From Porphyra umbilicalis (lineage: Eukaryota > Rhodophyta > Bangiophyceae > Bangiales > Bangiaceae): a DNA stretch of 64,000 nt. The notes under the pieces are model-generated. The model saw only the letters and a list, made by a program, of their open reading frames with translations, was not told the DNA's origin and did not search any database. Both the position numbers and the translations under genes were made by a program. The stretch covers positions 62,001 to 126,000 of the forward strand of contig KV918909.1 in the NCBI GenBank assembly GCA_002049455.2, read 5' to 3'. Shown here one piece after another: positions 1 to 10,212 of this stretch (the stretch's first letter is position 1; every line of letters starts with the position of its first letter).

Positions 1-372
1 CACTGTTTGTTGCCGCTTGATTCGATTTTCTTGGCACGGAGCAAGCTACGCACGCGAGATCTTGAGATTTTCTACTGTCTCCTTGCCAGAAGTGCAGAAA
101 AAAGGATGAGCTGATGTCGATTTCCAGGCTGGATGGGAACATGTGAGCAATCAGGAGCACCAAGTCAGTCCCAGGGGCGCATCTGATTGGTGGAGAGAGT
201 CGGTCCGCAAGTCAGTCTCTGTCCACCAGGACAAAATTCGGGGATCAGCAATAGCGTCATCGCGACCCTTCCAACGCTGACACGCCCTCAGATCCCAGAG
301 GACACGAATGCAGACTGCCACCTCTGAAAATAAGAGCAAGTATGTTGATCTAAGTATATGTGTGCATCACTA
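1..372. other. intergenic, no gene recognised
   Basis: Mixed-composition sequence with short, unsupported reading frames on both strands. I see no domain, splice pattern or repeat here. It runs up to the TA flank of the first inverted-repeat element. Confidence 0.4.
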
Positions 373-999
373 TGGTGCGTGTCCCAAAAATGAGACATGC
401 GCGTTTTCTGAAGGACTGACACACCACTGCACGCCGGCAGGCGGCGTGTGGTACGAGAAAATTCTCGACTGGCCTCCATGGAAAGAGCCTCTCCCGACGC
501 GTGCTTGGGTGACAACTCCTTAATACCCGCCTGTGGGCCCTGTTCTCTGGACCTCTCAGATAGCCCCGATCTTGGAGCCAGTCTTTTCAGGTTCTTGGGG
601 TTAAAGGTCTGCAACGCCAGAGCTCATGTGCTAACTGGAGCTTCGATGAGGGGTGTCCCAAATCGTGTTTTCCTCACAGGGGGCTACATGGGGGTCTTTT
701 TCACGTTTTTATTGGTAAGGTGGTGCCCTTTTCTTCGTGCACGAATTGTCAGCAAGTGCCTGCTCTTGTATCAGTGCATTTGATTGGGCCGCGTGATCGT
801 CACCTGTCGAAGTTGCAATGAATTACACTTTCCCCCATGACACGTCAGGATGTGCCGCCTCTGCTTACACTGTCAGGGGCTGTTCTCGAATCACAGTGGG
901 ACCGAGTGGGTCACATTACAATATCGGACCGTTGCAGAAGGCCAGTGGGCCGAGAAAAAAAGAAAAAACTGCTATGTCTCATTTTTGGGACACGCACCA
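373..999. mobile_element. MITE-like element with TA flanks (family B)
   Basis: The first bases, TGGTGCGTGTCCCAAAAATG, recur as their reverse complement at the right end, so the termini form an inverted repeat of about 30 bp. Both outer ends are bordered by TA (371-372 and 1000-1001), the target duplication expected of Tc1/mariner-type insertion. The 627-bp interior has no convincing reading frame, so the element would be non-autonomous. The inverted repeat is seen directly; assignment to the Tc1/mariner superfamily is inference from the TA. It could also be another TA-targeting type. Confidence 0.65.
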
Positions 1000-1134
1000 T
1001 ACACTTTGAGAGCACCCTGTCCTAAAGGCAGGCAAATGCCATTTCGATTCGCATGACACCTGCGTTTTTGTAGTCACAAAGGCCGGTTATGATGAGCACC
1101 CCGCTGGGCGATGCACATCAGTTGATCGCTTCTC

Positions 1135-1314
1135 GATATTGCTGTCTTCCCAATTTTGGCCAATCCCGTCGATGTCAGGAGGCGTGATCAACAGTGTGAA
1201 ACAGCGTCTCAGCCATCCACTCAGCCGGATAAAGTTAATTGACCAATGGGCAGTTGACTCAGACCCCTTCTTGACTTTGACCACATCGGTCAAAATTAGG
1301 AACACAGCAATATC
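1135..1314. mobile_element. MITE-like inverted-repeat element (family A, copy 1)
   Basis: The left end GATATTGCTGT...CCCAATTTTGGCC is matched on the opposite strand at the right end (reverse complement GATATTGCTGT...CCTAATTTTGACC), giving terminal inverted repeats of about 35 bp around a 180-bp unit. The same terminal sequence recurs near 52.73, 52.88, 55.13 and 58.33 kb, so this is a dispersed family. No coding capacity. I could not define a target-site duplication. Confidence 0.6.
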
Positions 1315-1956
1315 ACGACCAATGTGACCAATCGGGAAGCCGGCGTACCGGCGCACCGGCGTGCAGGCGGTGCGCGATTGGCTGCAATTCTGCTGTGAGC
1401 AACGTTTCATTCTTGACGGCTCGTCTACTGAGGAGCGGCCTGGCTTGCAGAGGCCGCGGAGATGGGATAGGTCGTCGCGCCAGTGGATGCTCGCGTTTAA
1501 CAAAGGCAGCGGCTCGCTCACTGCATTGCCAAGAAGTTCGCACCTCCAATAGCTCACGAGCACACTAAGGACGGACCCTGGGGAGGCCAGCACGAGGCGG
1601 ACGGGTGAGAGGCCTTGGTCTGACGTACTCGACAAGGTCAACGCTGGTCCATGGAGGTTGCTAGCTCATTATATTGCCGATCAGTCATCTATTAGCCTTG
1701 ATGTGTCCTCAACTGGCCTATTAAAAGCTCTGCTTAGCTGCGAGCCACGGCTACATTTTCAGTTTCTATTCGATGTGCAGACGCAAGTGGGAGGACGGAA
1801 TGGAAGCGTATTATGTATACAGTTGGGGAGCGGTTCCTGATACAAGTCAGTCAGGGGACTTCTTGACAGCGCGCTCGATGCTTGGCATGGAGAGCGCTGC
1901 GCACGCGCGAACATTCGCAGCCTTCCTTCGGCTAACTGCGGCCCGCGGCAGCGGTG
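1315..1956. other. intergenic, no gene recognised
   Basis: The longest frame across this stretch is on the minus strand (stop near 1087). It runs through the family A inverted repeat and shows no recognisable domain, so I do not call it a gene. Confidence 0.35.
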
Positions 1957-2830
1957 TTAGTCTGATCCGAGTACTGTCCGTGGGTCGGGTTTGCAGGGCC
2001 TTGCCGCGGCCGCATTGAGATGGTGGTCCTCCTTGGTCGCACCTTTACCCGCCCTGCCGACCCTCTGCTCCCAGGCAGCATCACTCGCCCTCTCTTCCAC
2101 GCCAGCGCACTTGTTCATGTTCTTTGTCCACTGCTCTCGATTGACCTGCCGCCCGCATGTGTCCACGTGGCGGCGACCTCTAACACCACCCCCATCCCCC
2201 ACCGGCAGACCCGCCGCCGAGGGCGCGCCCGTCGCTGCAGCCGTCGCTGCCAACGGAGGCGTCCAGGTTCCCCCGACCGCCGCCGCCTCCAGCGTTGCCG
2301 AAACCGCGCGGCCCCACGGCGGGGCGCCTGCGGCTTTTTCCGCCCCTCCCGCCCGAGCCCGCCAGCCACACGATTACCCTTCCTCGCTCGTGCGGCCTCG
2401 TCCTGGTCGGCCCCCGCCGCCGCGCCGACGCCCGCGTCAGCGGCGACTCCCACGTCCGCTGCCGAGTGTTTTCAGATGCGGGGCGGCTTCTCGGCGCGGA
2501 GCCGCCGCTCGGGCTTCTGCTCGTCCCGGTAGAGTCGGTGGCCGCGGCGGCGGCGGTGGCGGCGGCGGCGGAAGCGGTGGCGGCAGTGTCGACTGTGGCG
2601 GCTGCCCAAAATGCCGCCGGTATCCCAGACGTCCGCCGCCGAGAGGGTGCTAGACGAGAGGCGGGTCGGTGGCGGCCGAGGTGGCCGCCGGCAGGGGTGA
2701 GGGGGGGGGGGGGGGGGGGGGAAGGCGAGAAGAGTCCTCGTAAGTGTGCCATGTGGATCGCGAGGTCGGGGGGGGGGCGCCGCACGTTGGAGGGGGGGTC
2801 GCGGCGATGACGACAACTTGTGCACCCCGG
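1957..2830. repeat. GC-rich low-complexity block with a 21-nt poly-G run
   Basis: CGG/GCC-rich sequence that is open in several frames on both strands purely through composition (Ala, Pro, Arg and Gly-rich translations). An uninterrupted G run occupies 2701-2721. A minus-strand frame starting near 2920 has a hydrophobic N-terminus, but the rest is compositional, so no gene is called. Confidence 0.55.
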
Positions 2831-3023
2831 CCGCGCTGTCCGCGCGGTGAGGATGGCTCTAATCCATAATCCAACTCCAAACAAACACAGGAAGATGATC
2901 CATCCACCCACATGCAACAACCGAAAACATCGTCCCGTTGCCCCTCAGACCCACGACCGCCACCGCCAAGCACGAGCCAGCGAACAAGTTCTGTTGTCGC
3001 CAAAGCTCGACGTACCGTACTCG

Positions 3024-6000
3024 TCACAGGTCCTTGAGTTTTGTAGACGTCCACGGGTGAAATGAGTTGACAAAAAAGCGTTCGAGCTCGCGCTCCTCCG
3101 CCGTGTTGGGGCTGTTTGCCGGGGTCGCAAAAAGACCCAGACGTGAGGAGAGATCCTCAAAGTCCGGGTCAACCCGCTCCAGGCGGAGCACATCGGCGAC
3201 GGCCACAACCTTGAGCGCCGGGAACCCCGTGCTGGGGTTCATTACCCACTGCAGCCGCTTGTCGCCGTGCGCCGTGCGCACACAACCTGGCACCGGGACT
3301 GCATCACACATCAGCTGCACCACCACCCCAGGCCGCACTTTGCCGTCCACGCCATCAAACACCAACCTCGCCCGGCCGCGGGACACGCCGGCGGAAACAG
3401 ATCTGTCCCGGAAGAGCAGGTCGTCGTAGTATGGCCTGTTGTAGCTTACTGGCGACGCGTTGACGCGCATGTCCAGGGGCTCGCCGCCCCACTCGAAAAC
3501 AGCCTGAAGCGGCAGCGAGTTCTGCACCGACAAGGACGAGTGGGCGCTCACGCCGAGCGCCGCATGCAAGCCCTGTAGCTCACCGCAATTGGCAGCCATC
3601 AAGTTTGCCACGGCGGTCGTTTGACCGCGCACACGAAGGACCGGCTCTTCCCCAAGTGCCGCAGGGTCCCCGTCATCTTGCAGGGCGGCATCGACGGCTG
3701 TCCGCCCCCGCCGCCGTCGTCGCCGCGGCCGCCGCCCCGCCTGGTCGTCGGCTGGCACCTCTAGCGGCTCTGGAGCGTCTGCCAGGACGTTAGCCAGAGT
3801 TTGCGGGTGCCGCAGCATCTGCACGGTGAAGGAGTTGACCTGCTTGTTAGTCCTCTCGTAGACAGCCTTGCACTTGCCGTGCAAGCCCTCGTTCAGACTG
3901 GTGTCGGCCTCGGTGATGTTGCCGCGGTCGAGCATCTCCGGCAGGAGATGGTTGGCCAACAGGTGGGCCTTTGGCGTGTGAACTGGCCCGAAAAGCACAG
4001 CCATGTAGCGCGTGATGAACGTGGTCGCGTCGGCAGCGATATCCTCTGCCTCTGCCGTCGGTGTGGTAGACCCTGCCGGGCGATTGTCACCTGACAAACG
4101 GCCCGAAAGCGCCGCCGCGCGACATACCACGTCCAAAACCGCCTTACCAATGGACTTGCCCTCAAAGAGGTCGGCAAACTCGGCCGAGTCGACACCAGAC
4201 GGGGTGACGCGCTCAGCGTCGTCGTCATCGTCTGCCCACCAAAAGTCAGTAGGCGACGCGGACGCCTCGCCGCTCGAGTTGCCGTGCGGGTCGCCGTCCC
4301 TGTCGCTGGACTCATTTGATGAGTCGCCCGCCTTGCTGGCGGCGACCAACACGCTCGGCTTCTTTCGCTTTCGCTTAGCCCGCTTTGCCGTCTCCTGGAA
4401 CGACCTGCTGCCGTACGCCGAGTGGCGAAGACGGCCCTCGAAAGGTGCAGCAGAGCCTGCAGGGCGCCGACCGATGAGGCCTGCGACCATCCCGGGAAAG
4501 GACACGAGCCCATGGCGCCAGTCACTACCTTTCATTGTCGCCTGCGTGACGACCGAGGGAACAAGATAACTGCAATCAACAGGCACCAAGAGCACGTGAT
4601 TACGAACACAGGAAAAGTGGGGGTTGCGGAGAACGGTTAACACTCACACTGCAATAAAAGGCAAAATAGCCGCCGAGTTCACGTGCCTCACTGCACCGTA
4701 AAACAAGAAGTGCCACACATCAACAAATGAAGCCCCCACGTTCCCAACTCCAACATACCCTGGGGGTTGTCTGTTCGCCAAGCACCTTCTTGACATGTGC
4801 AGCAACCGCTCGTTCATTGCAATGAGCGTGTTCTCACCCGTGCCGAGCGGCAAGTTGCCCTCCTTGGCCAACGCCTCGACCAGGTTTCCGATCAGTGTGC
4901 CAAGGTTGCGCAGAATCCCAAGCTTCCACACCTGCACCAACAAGTCAAGAAGTGCAATCAAATAGAACAGGTACATGAAGGAGGCTCATGTGGACGAGCA
5001 CACAAAGTGTCAGACTCTAGAACCAACCGCCATCTGAGAAAGAAGGGGCGATGAACGGGAAAACCGACCAAACACAAGCATACAAGACCAGCAAAGAAAA
5101 GTACAGACGCACACAGGCAACGCACATGTAGGACGTCAAATCCAAACACGCGGTACAGCCCAGCGGCGCCCGTGCTCAGCCCATGAATCGCGCCGAGAGC
5201 GTGAACAAATGGGGTGGCCGAGTGGTCGTCGGATATCTGCTTGCGCCTCGCCGCCCCAGTATTGTTGTCAAACAATAGCGCCGCCTCCAGCTGCAGGGTT
5301 AAAGTCTCTCGCACGGAGCGCCTCGTGGTCTCGGTGCACACGCCACACACGTCCTTGCCAGCCATGCAGTGCGAGCACGGCCGGTAGCACCGGCTGATGC
5401 GCAACCCCAGCAGGTGCCGCTGCTCGGGCATGTCGGCCACGTAGAGGGTGATGCGGGGTACAGCTAGGTAATCCTTTCCGTCGAGCTGCAGGTCGCGTCC
5501 GCTGGCGCTGGCCTCGGCAAAGTTGTCGGTCAACACCGCAATGCATCGCTGCAGCAGCCGGGAGCGGAGATCCCGCACACGCTCCTTCTCTCTGGTGCCT
5601 GCTCCGTGGCGTGCTCGCACGACAGGCACGTAGCCCACCGTCATCCAGTCCGTCTTTCCTGTCAGCACGTTTGGGAAGCGAGCTCGAATAGGGTAGATGT
5701 ATTGTGCTGAAGTCAACAAACAAGGGAGACAGGAGCAGACTGGAATCCCATGACAGCGACAGCATCAAGAGCGAGTCAGTTTCAGCCACAGATGCATCGG
5801 TTCCCCACTCCATGGAGGACCAGCAGCACGATAGATGCACTGCAGCAGCCCACGGCCAATGCACATCCCCCAATGCATCCTCCCACGTGGCCCGCGGTGA
5901 CACACCTCCAGACCAAGACACGACAGCTGCATCTGAAAACAACTGTGTGGCCAACATGAACACGGGTACTTTGGACCGGCGCTCGTACAGGGCGAAGACC

Positions 6001-7037
6001 TTTGCCTGCTCCTCGAGGTAGAGGTCTGAGTCGAGCGTCCCGCTGCGGATGATGGAGCCGTCCCCCCGCACCTTGCGTTCCCCAAAAAGCGCCCGTTGAC
6101 TTGCACTGACAATGGCATCAACGGCCACGGCCCAAAGGTCCCGAGAGTAGAACTCGAAGGACTGGTCGTCTATGATGATGGTTGTCTGCCACCACCCCTC
6201 TTCTGCAAGCCACCGGTTCTCCTCCCCCGAAAAGGAAGCGACGAACTGAGCAGCCGTCTCAAAAGCAGTCTCCATTGGTCCAAGCGCAGCCGTCCCCGCA
6301 GCCGCCGCTGTCGCACGTTCAGACGCCACGACCACGTCCCAAAGCCCCTTCTTGCCGTCGCTTGTCAATCCGCGGTGCCCTACTGTCAGCGCAAACAGAC
6401 GGAACTTGCGCAGCGGCGCCGTTGTGAAGGGCGTCGGCCGCATGGAATCAGCCCCGCGGACGACCGACCGTGTGCGCTCCGCGTCGCCCTTCGAGCGGTA
6501 GTACGCCAAAATGCGGGCGGGGAGGATACCGACAATGTGCCGCAGCGGGGTAGGGGAGGGAGAGTCATCTAGTGCGGTTCGACCTAGAACACGGATGTCA
6601 AGCCGAGCAGCGGAGCGGTCCGCCAGACTGCGAGACGCTGGCAAGCTCGATGGTAGCGAGCCATCCGCGCGACTACGTTGCACAGGCGACCAGACAAGCG
6701 GTGACACGCTGGCTGGGCCAGCGCCGAGGGAGAAGACGGGGAGGGTGATCGGCGTCCCCGCGGGGCAATTGGGAGCTCCCGGCAGCCTGCCGATAGATGT
6801 CAAGGAGTCGGCGCGGGTCAGCGGTGCTGCCGCGAGCCCAGAACGACGCACAATTCGGGCCAGAGACGGGGGAACGGGTAGAGAAGTCGGTGGTCCAGAA
6901 GCCACTCCGGTCGCTCCGAGAAAGTACGGTACACTCTTATGGAGCGCCTGCCTGTGGCGGGAGACAGCACCGCTCGTAAGGAACGTGCGGGAGCACAGAG
7001 GGCACTTGTGTCTCACCCCAACTGGCAAAGGGGGCAT
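3024..7037 (-). CDS. Plavaka/TNP2-like DDE transposase, copy 1 (five exons joined as three introns plus terminal exons, see text)
   Basis: The spliced model has four coding segments, 7037-5906, 5706-5126, 4931-4759 and 4569-3024, in phases 1, 0 and 2, giving 1143 residues. The start is the ATG 11 codons before a C2H2 finger (C12, C15, H28, H33). Core motifs of the CACTA-related Plavaka/TNP2 family follow: LFSD before a SWSGA...YPIR segment (D about 369), YVADMPEQ (D about 469) with a downstream CxxC, FDVLHVWKLG across the second intron, and LNEGLHGK...YERTN (E about 856), so a full DDE triad is visible. A basic KRAKRKRKKP stretch is a likely nuclear signal. It should cut and paste its own element in the nucleus. 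Every splice site was inferred by eye, but the exon borders agree with those of copy 2 at 59976-63747. Element ends were not found. Confidence 0.8.
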
Positions 7038-7179
7038 GACGACGAAAGCAAATCCCACGAACGCCCGCGTCGTTGGCAGGGCAACCACCCACGTGTAGCT
7101 TGTTCGGTGCACCGCAGCCGCTCGCTTGCGGCCAACGCCGATGATGCGCTCGGTGCCCACGCCCGCGGTTCCTCCTTGA

Positions 7180-7490
7180 CAAAGAGGAGCGCCCGCCGCT
7201 CGCGGCGGGGCGGTGGTTCTGGACGTCCTCCCGGTGGTCGTGGCGGGGACAATTGTGCGACAGGAAATGGGTAGGTGGTTGGAGGTGGGGGCGTGCCGGT
7301 CGCCCTCCCGGCCGCCGTGACGCGCAAGAGCGAGAGACCAGCCGGGGGTGCCGGTCGCCCTCCCGGCCGCCGTGGCTCGCACGAGTGAGCGACTGGCTGG
7401 GGGTGGCCGGCTTGTGGTAAGGCGGTGCCGGTCGCTCTCCCGGGCCGTACCGGATGCCCGGCCAGCCACGGTGACGGGAACGAGTGGGCC
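7180..7490. repeat. short GC-rich tandem repeat upstream of transposase copy 1
   Basis: About three imperfect copies of a 55-75-bp unit containing GTGCCGGTCGCCCTCCCGG begin near 7292, 7348 and 7423. They lie 140-450 bp upstream of the minus-strand transposase start, where its promoter or leader would be. Frames running through them (to 7526) are probably not coding. Confidence 0.6.
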
Positions 7491-7499
7491 GTGGGTGGC

Positions 7500-9189
7500 G
7501 GGTCGGCAGTTGGTGGCGGTTAACACCGTCGGCCTAGGGTGGCCTTTCGGCCCGGAGTCGAGAGACCCGTTGTATGCCCCTACGGCAGGGTGGCGCGGCA
7601 GGGATCAAAGCCGCGTGGCAGGAAGAAATCTAGTGCATCTAACACGTCTGGGTACGGTGTGTGCGTGTGTCCGTGCTTCGACTCGCCAGAGGCTGGTCAA
7701 ATTATCAGATGACGAACTGGACGGCGGCCATCCAACCAGCCTGCAGACTGCAGTTAACGCCTCAGGCGTCTCCTAGGGCCCCGCCCCACCACTGAAAACC
7801 ACTCCCAGCCACGCCTGCACTCGTCGCCACCCTTGAATTTGCTCATGTTGCTCTCAGCCGAGCCTGCACCGCTACCCCCTATCCCCCCTCGGCCTCGCCG
7901 GCACTGCTGGCCCCCACCCCTCTTCCACACACCCGCGCTTTCCACCGTGCCCTCTCCACCCTCTCTTGCGCGTCGTGGTGCCCTCGTGGGACGGGCTTCA
8001 AGCGCCTGCCAGCTACGTTTGGCGCGCTGCCAGCACGCCCACCTTCCTTGCGCTACCCTTGACACCCTGTCGCTGTGCTTCTGTCTCTGTGCTCACGCGG
8101 GCACAGTGCTGCGAGCGCTTCCGCTTGCTCGGCGCTCTGCGAGCGCACACTGGCCTCGCCTAGGCCCACCGCGCCTGCCCTTCGCCGCGGCCCCGCCGGA
8201 GGGCGCAGCGAGCGCTTGGTGGATTACGCGCGGCGGCGTACCAGCGCCCGCCCTTCTCCGCTCCCCCTCGGAAGCCGCATCACCCTCGGCACCGCCACCC
8301 CCGCTCTCCACACGCCCACGCCGACCGCCCCGCTCTTTCCGCAGGCGCTGCCGCGTCTTCGCGCACTCGTGGGTACTGCCTACCAGCGTTTTGCTTCTGC
8401 CTCTTGCTTTATGCAAGCCCACCTGCCGTTCTTTCGCCACTCTCGCCACCCCGTTGCTTTTATCGAGCAGGAATCGAGCGGCAAGCTTTTGGACCTCACC
8501 GCGGTCGCATCGGTGCGCGCTGCGAGCGCTTGCGCAACGGCACCACCTCGCTCCGCAAAGCCACGCCTTTCACCCTGCCCTATCCGCACGCGCCGCCGCG
8601 TTGTGTGTCCCTCGTGGGGACTGGCTGCGAGCGTTTGGCGGCTGCGTTTGGCTGACGTCGCATGGGCGCGGGGCTGCGTGCGTTTGCGCGAGCTCTGCAA
8701 TCGACGAGCCCCTACTCGCTCCGCCCGTGCTGCCTCCGCTTGCACGTCGCCTCGGTGGCGGCGACGCGCGCTGCGGGCGCATGTCGGTTGCTGGCCGTCC
8801 AGCGCTCGCCCTTTCCCCTTGCCTTTCACCTCGTGCCTCGTGGGCGCCCCTGCGCCACGCTGGCCACCCGGTCACTGTGCTGGAACGGGTGAGGGCTACC
8901 AGTGCTCGCTTGTGCTGCCAATTGGGCCGGCGCCGCCCGACACTCGCCTGCGTGCTAATGCAACCTCCTGCGCAGGGGGCGCGAGTGCTAACAGCAGGAG
9001 ACGCACGGTCCCGTGATGCCCTGGGTGGAGGGCTGCCGGCGCTCCCCCTAGCGTCAGCGGGACGCGCGATGATGGGAGCGTACATGTGAGCTCACAAGCT
9101 GCCTGTGTCTGGTCGGACGTCAAAAGCGTCGGAGCTCGTCGGCCGCGGGTGCCACGACTGTGCCGTCCGGCCAAGTGTCACGCCCGTGC
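7500..9189. other. GC/CT-rich leader-like region without a recognised gene
   Basis: Cytosine- and pyrimidine-rich sequence with loosely repeated phrases such as CTCGTGGGACGGGCTT and GCTGCGAGCGCTTGCG. A 418-codon plus-strand frame (7833-9089) and two overlapping long frames exist, but all three plus frames are nearly equally open, which indicates composition rather than coding. It may be 5' sequence of the gene starting at 10213. Confidence 0.4.
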
Positions 9190-10212
9190 TCGCCTGTGCG
9201 CCTCACGGCGAGTCGCCTGTGTGTGTCAAGCAGGCGGTGTTGGTCGGCTACCACGTGGAGATCATTGGCGACGTGGTCAACGTGGTGTTGGTCATAGACG
9301 CGCTGTACGGCTGTGTCGCCCTCAACGTCGGCGTGCCCGTCGTCGGCGCGCTGTGGCGGCGACAAGCTGCTGATCGACAAGGCTGGCGCGGGCGGCAGTG
9401 CCGTGTGCTTTGACGTGCTTGTCGGCAAGGTGCGCACGGGCGTTAAGTGCGTGGAGATCAACGAGTGGAACGAGGTGGTGGTTCAGGACGCGTTGTACGG
9501 CTGTGTCGTCCTCGACGTCGGCGTGCTCGTCGTAGGCGCGCTGCGGCGGCGACAAGCTGCTGATCGACAAGGCTGGCGCGGGCGGCATTGCCGTGTGCTT
9601 TTACGCGCTTGTCGGCAAGGTGCGCGCGGGCGTTACGCGCGTAGATGTCGACCTGTGCAACGTGGTGGTTTTCAAGGACGCGCTGCACGGCCGTGCCGCG
9701 TGCCTTGGCGGGCTCGTCGAGAAGGTGCGCACGGGCGTTAAGTGCGTGGAGATCAACGAGTGGAACGAGGTGGTTGTCAAGGACGCGCTGTACGGCTGTG
9801 TCGCTCTCGACGTCGGCGTGCTCGTCGGCGGCGCGCTGCGCTGGCGACAAGCTGCTGATCGACAAGGCGCGCGCGGACAGCAGTGCGGTGTGCTTTTACG
9901 TGCTTTTCGGCAAGGTGCGCGCGGGCGTTACGCTCGTGTCGATTAACCAGTGCAACTTGGTGCTTGTCAAGGACGTGCTGTAGGGCCGTGTCGTGCTCAA
10001 CAAGTGCAACGTGGTGGTGGTCAAGGACTCGCATTACGGCAGTGCCGTGTGCGTCGACGTGCTCGTCGGAAAGGTGCGCGCGGGCGTTACGCACGTGGAG
10101 ATCAACCAGTGCAACGTGTTGGTGGTCAAGGACGCGCTTTAGGGCTGTATCGTGCTCAAAGTCGGCGTGCTCGTCGGCGCAGGCTGCATTGGCGCCAAGA
10201 GAAAGCTCCAGG
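9190..10212 (+). repeat. degenerate tandem repeat before the 10.2-kb gene
   Basis: A segment containing GTGGAGATCAACGAGTGGAA recurs 295 bp apart (near 9451 and 9746). A segment containing ACAAGCTGCTGATCGACAAG occurs near 9361, 9551 and 9846. Shorter related pieces (GTGCGCGCGGGCGTTACG) continue to about 10150. The units translate to Val-rich phrases like KVRAGV and VVVKDALYG, but stop codons appear at 9980 and 10139 in that frame. I treat it as a minisatellite in the 5' region of the next gene rather than as coding. Confidence 0.65.

Noticed and set aside
7038..7526. Upstream extension of transposase copy 1
   Set aside because: It is encoded by the tandem repeat. The ATG at 7037 places the zinc finger at the same distance from the start as in copy 2.
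7833..9089. A 418-codon plus-strand ORF
   Set aside because: All three plus frames are similarly open in CT/GC-rich sequence, and no domain or splice pattern supports one of them.
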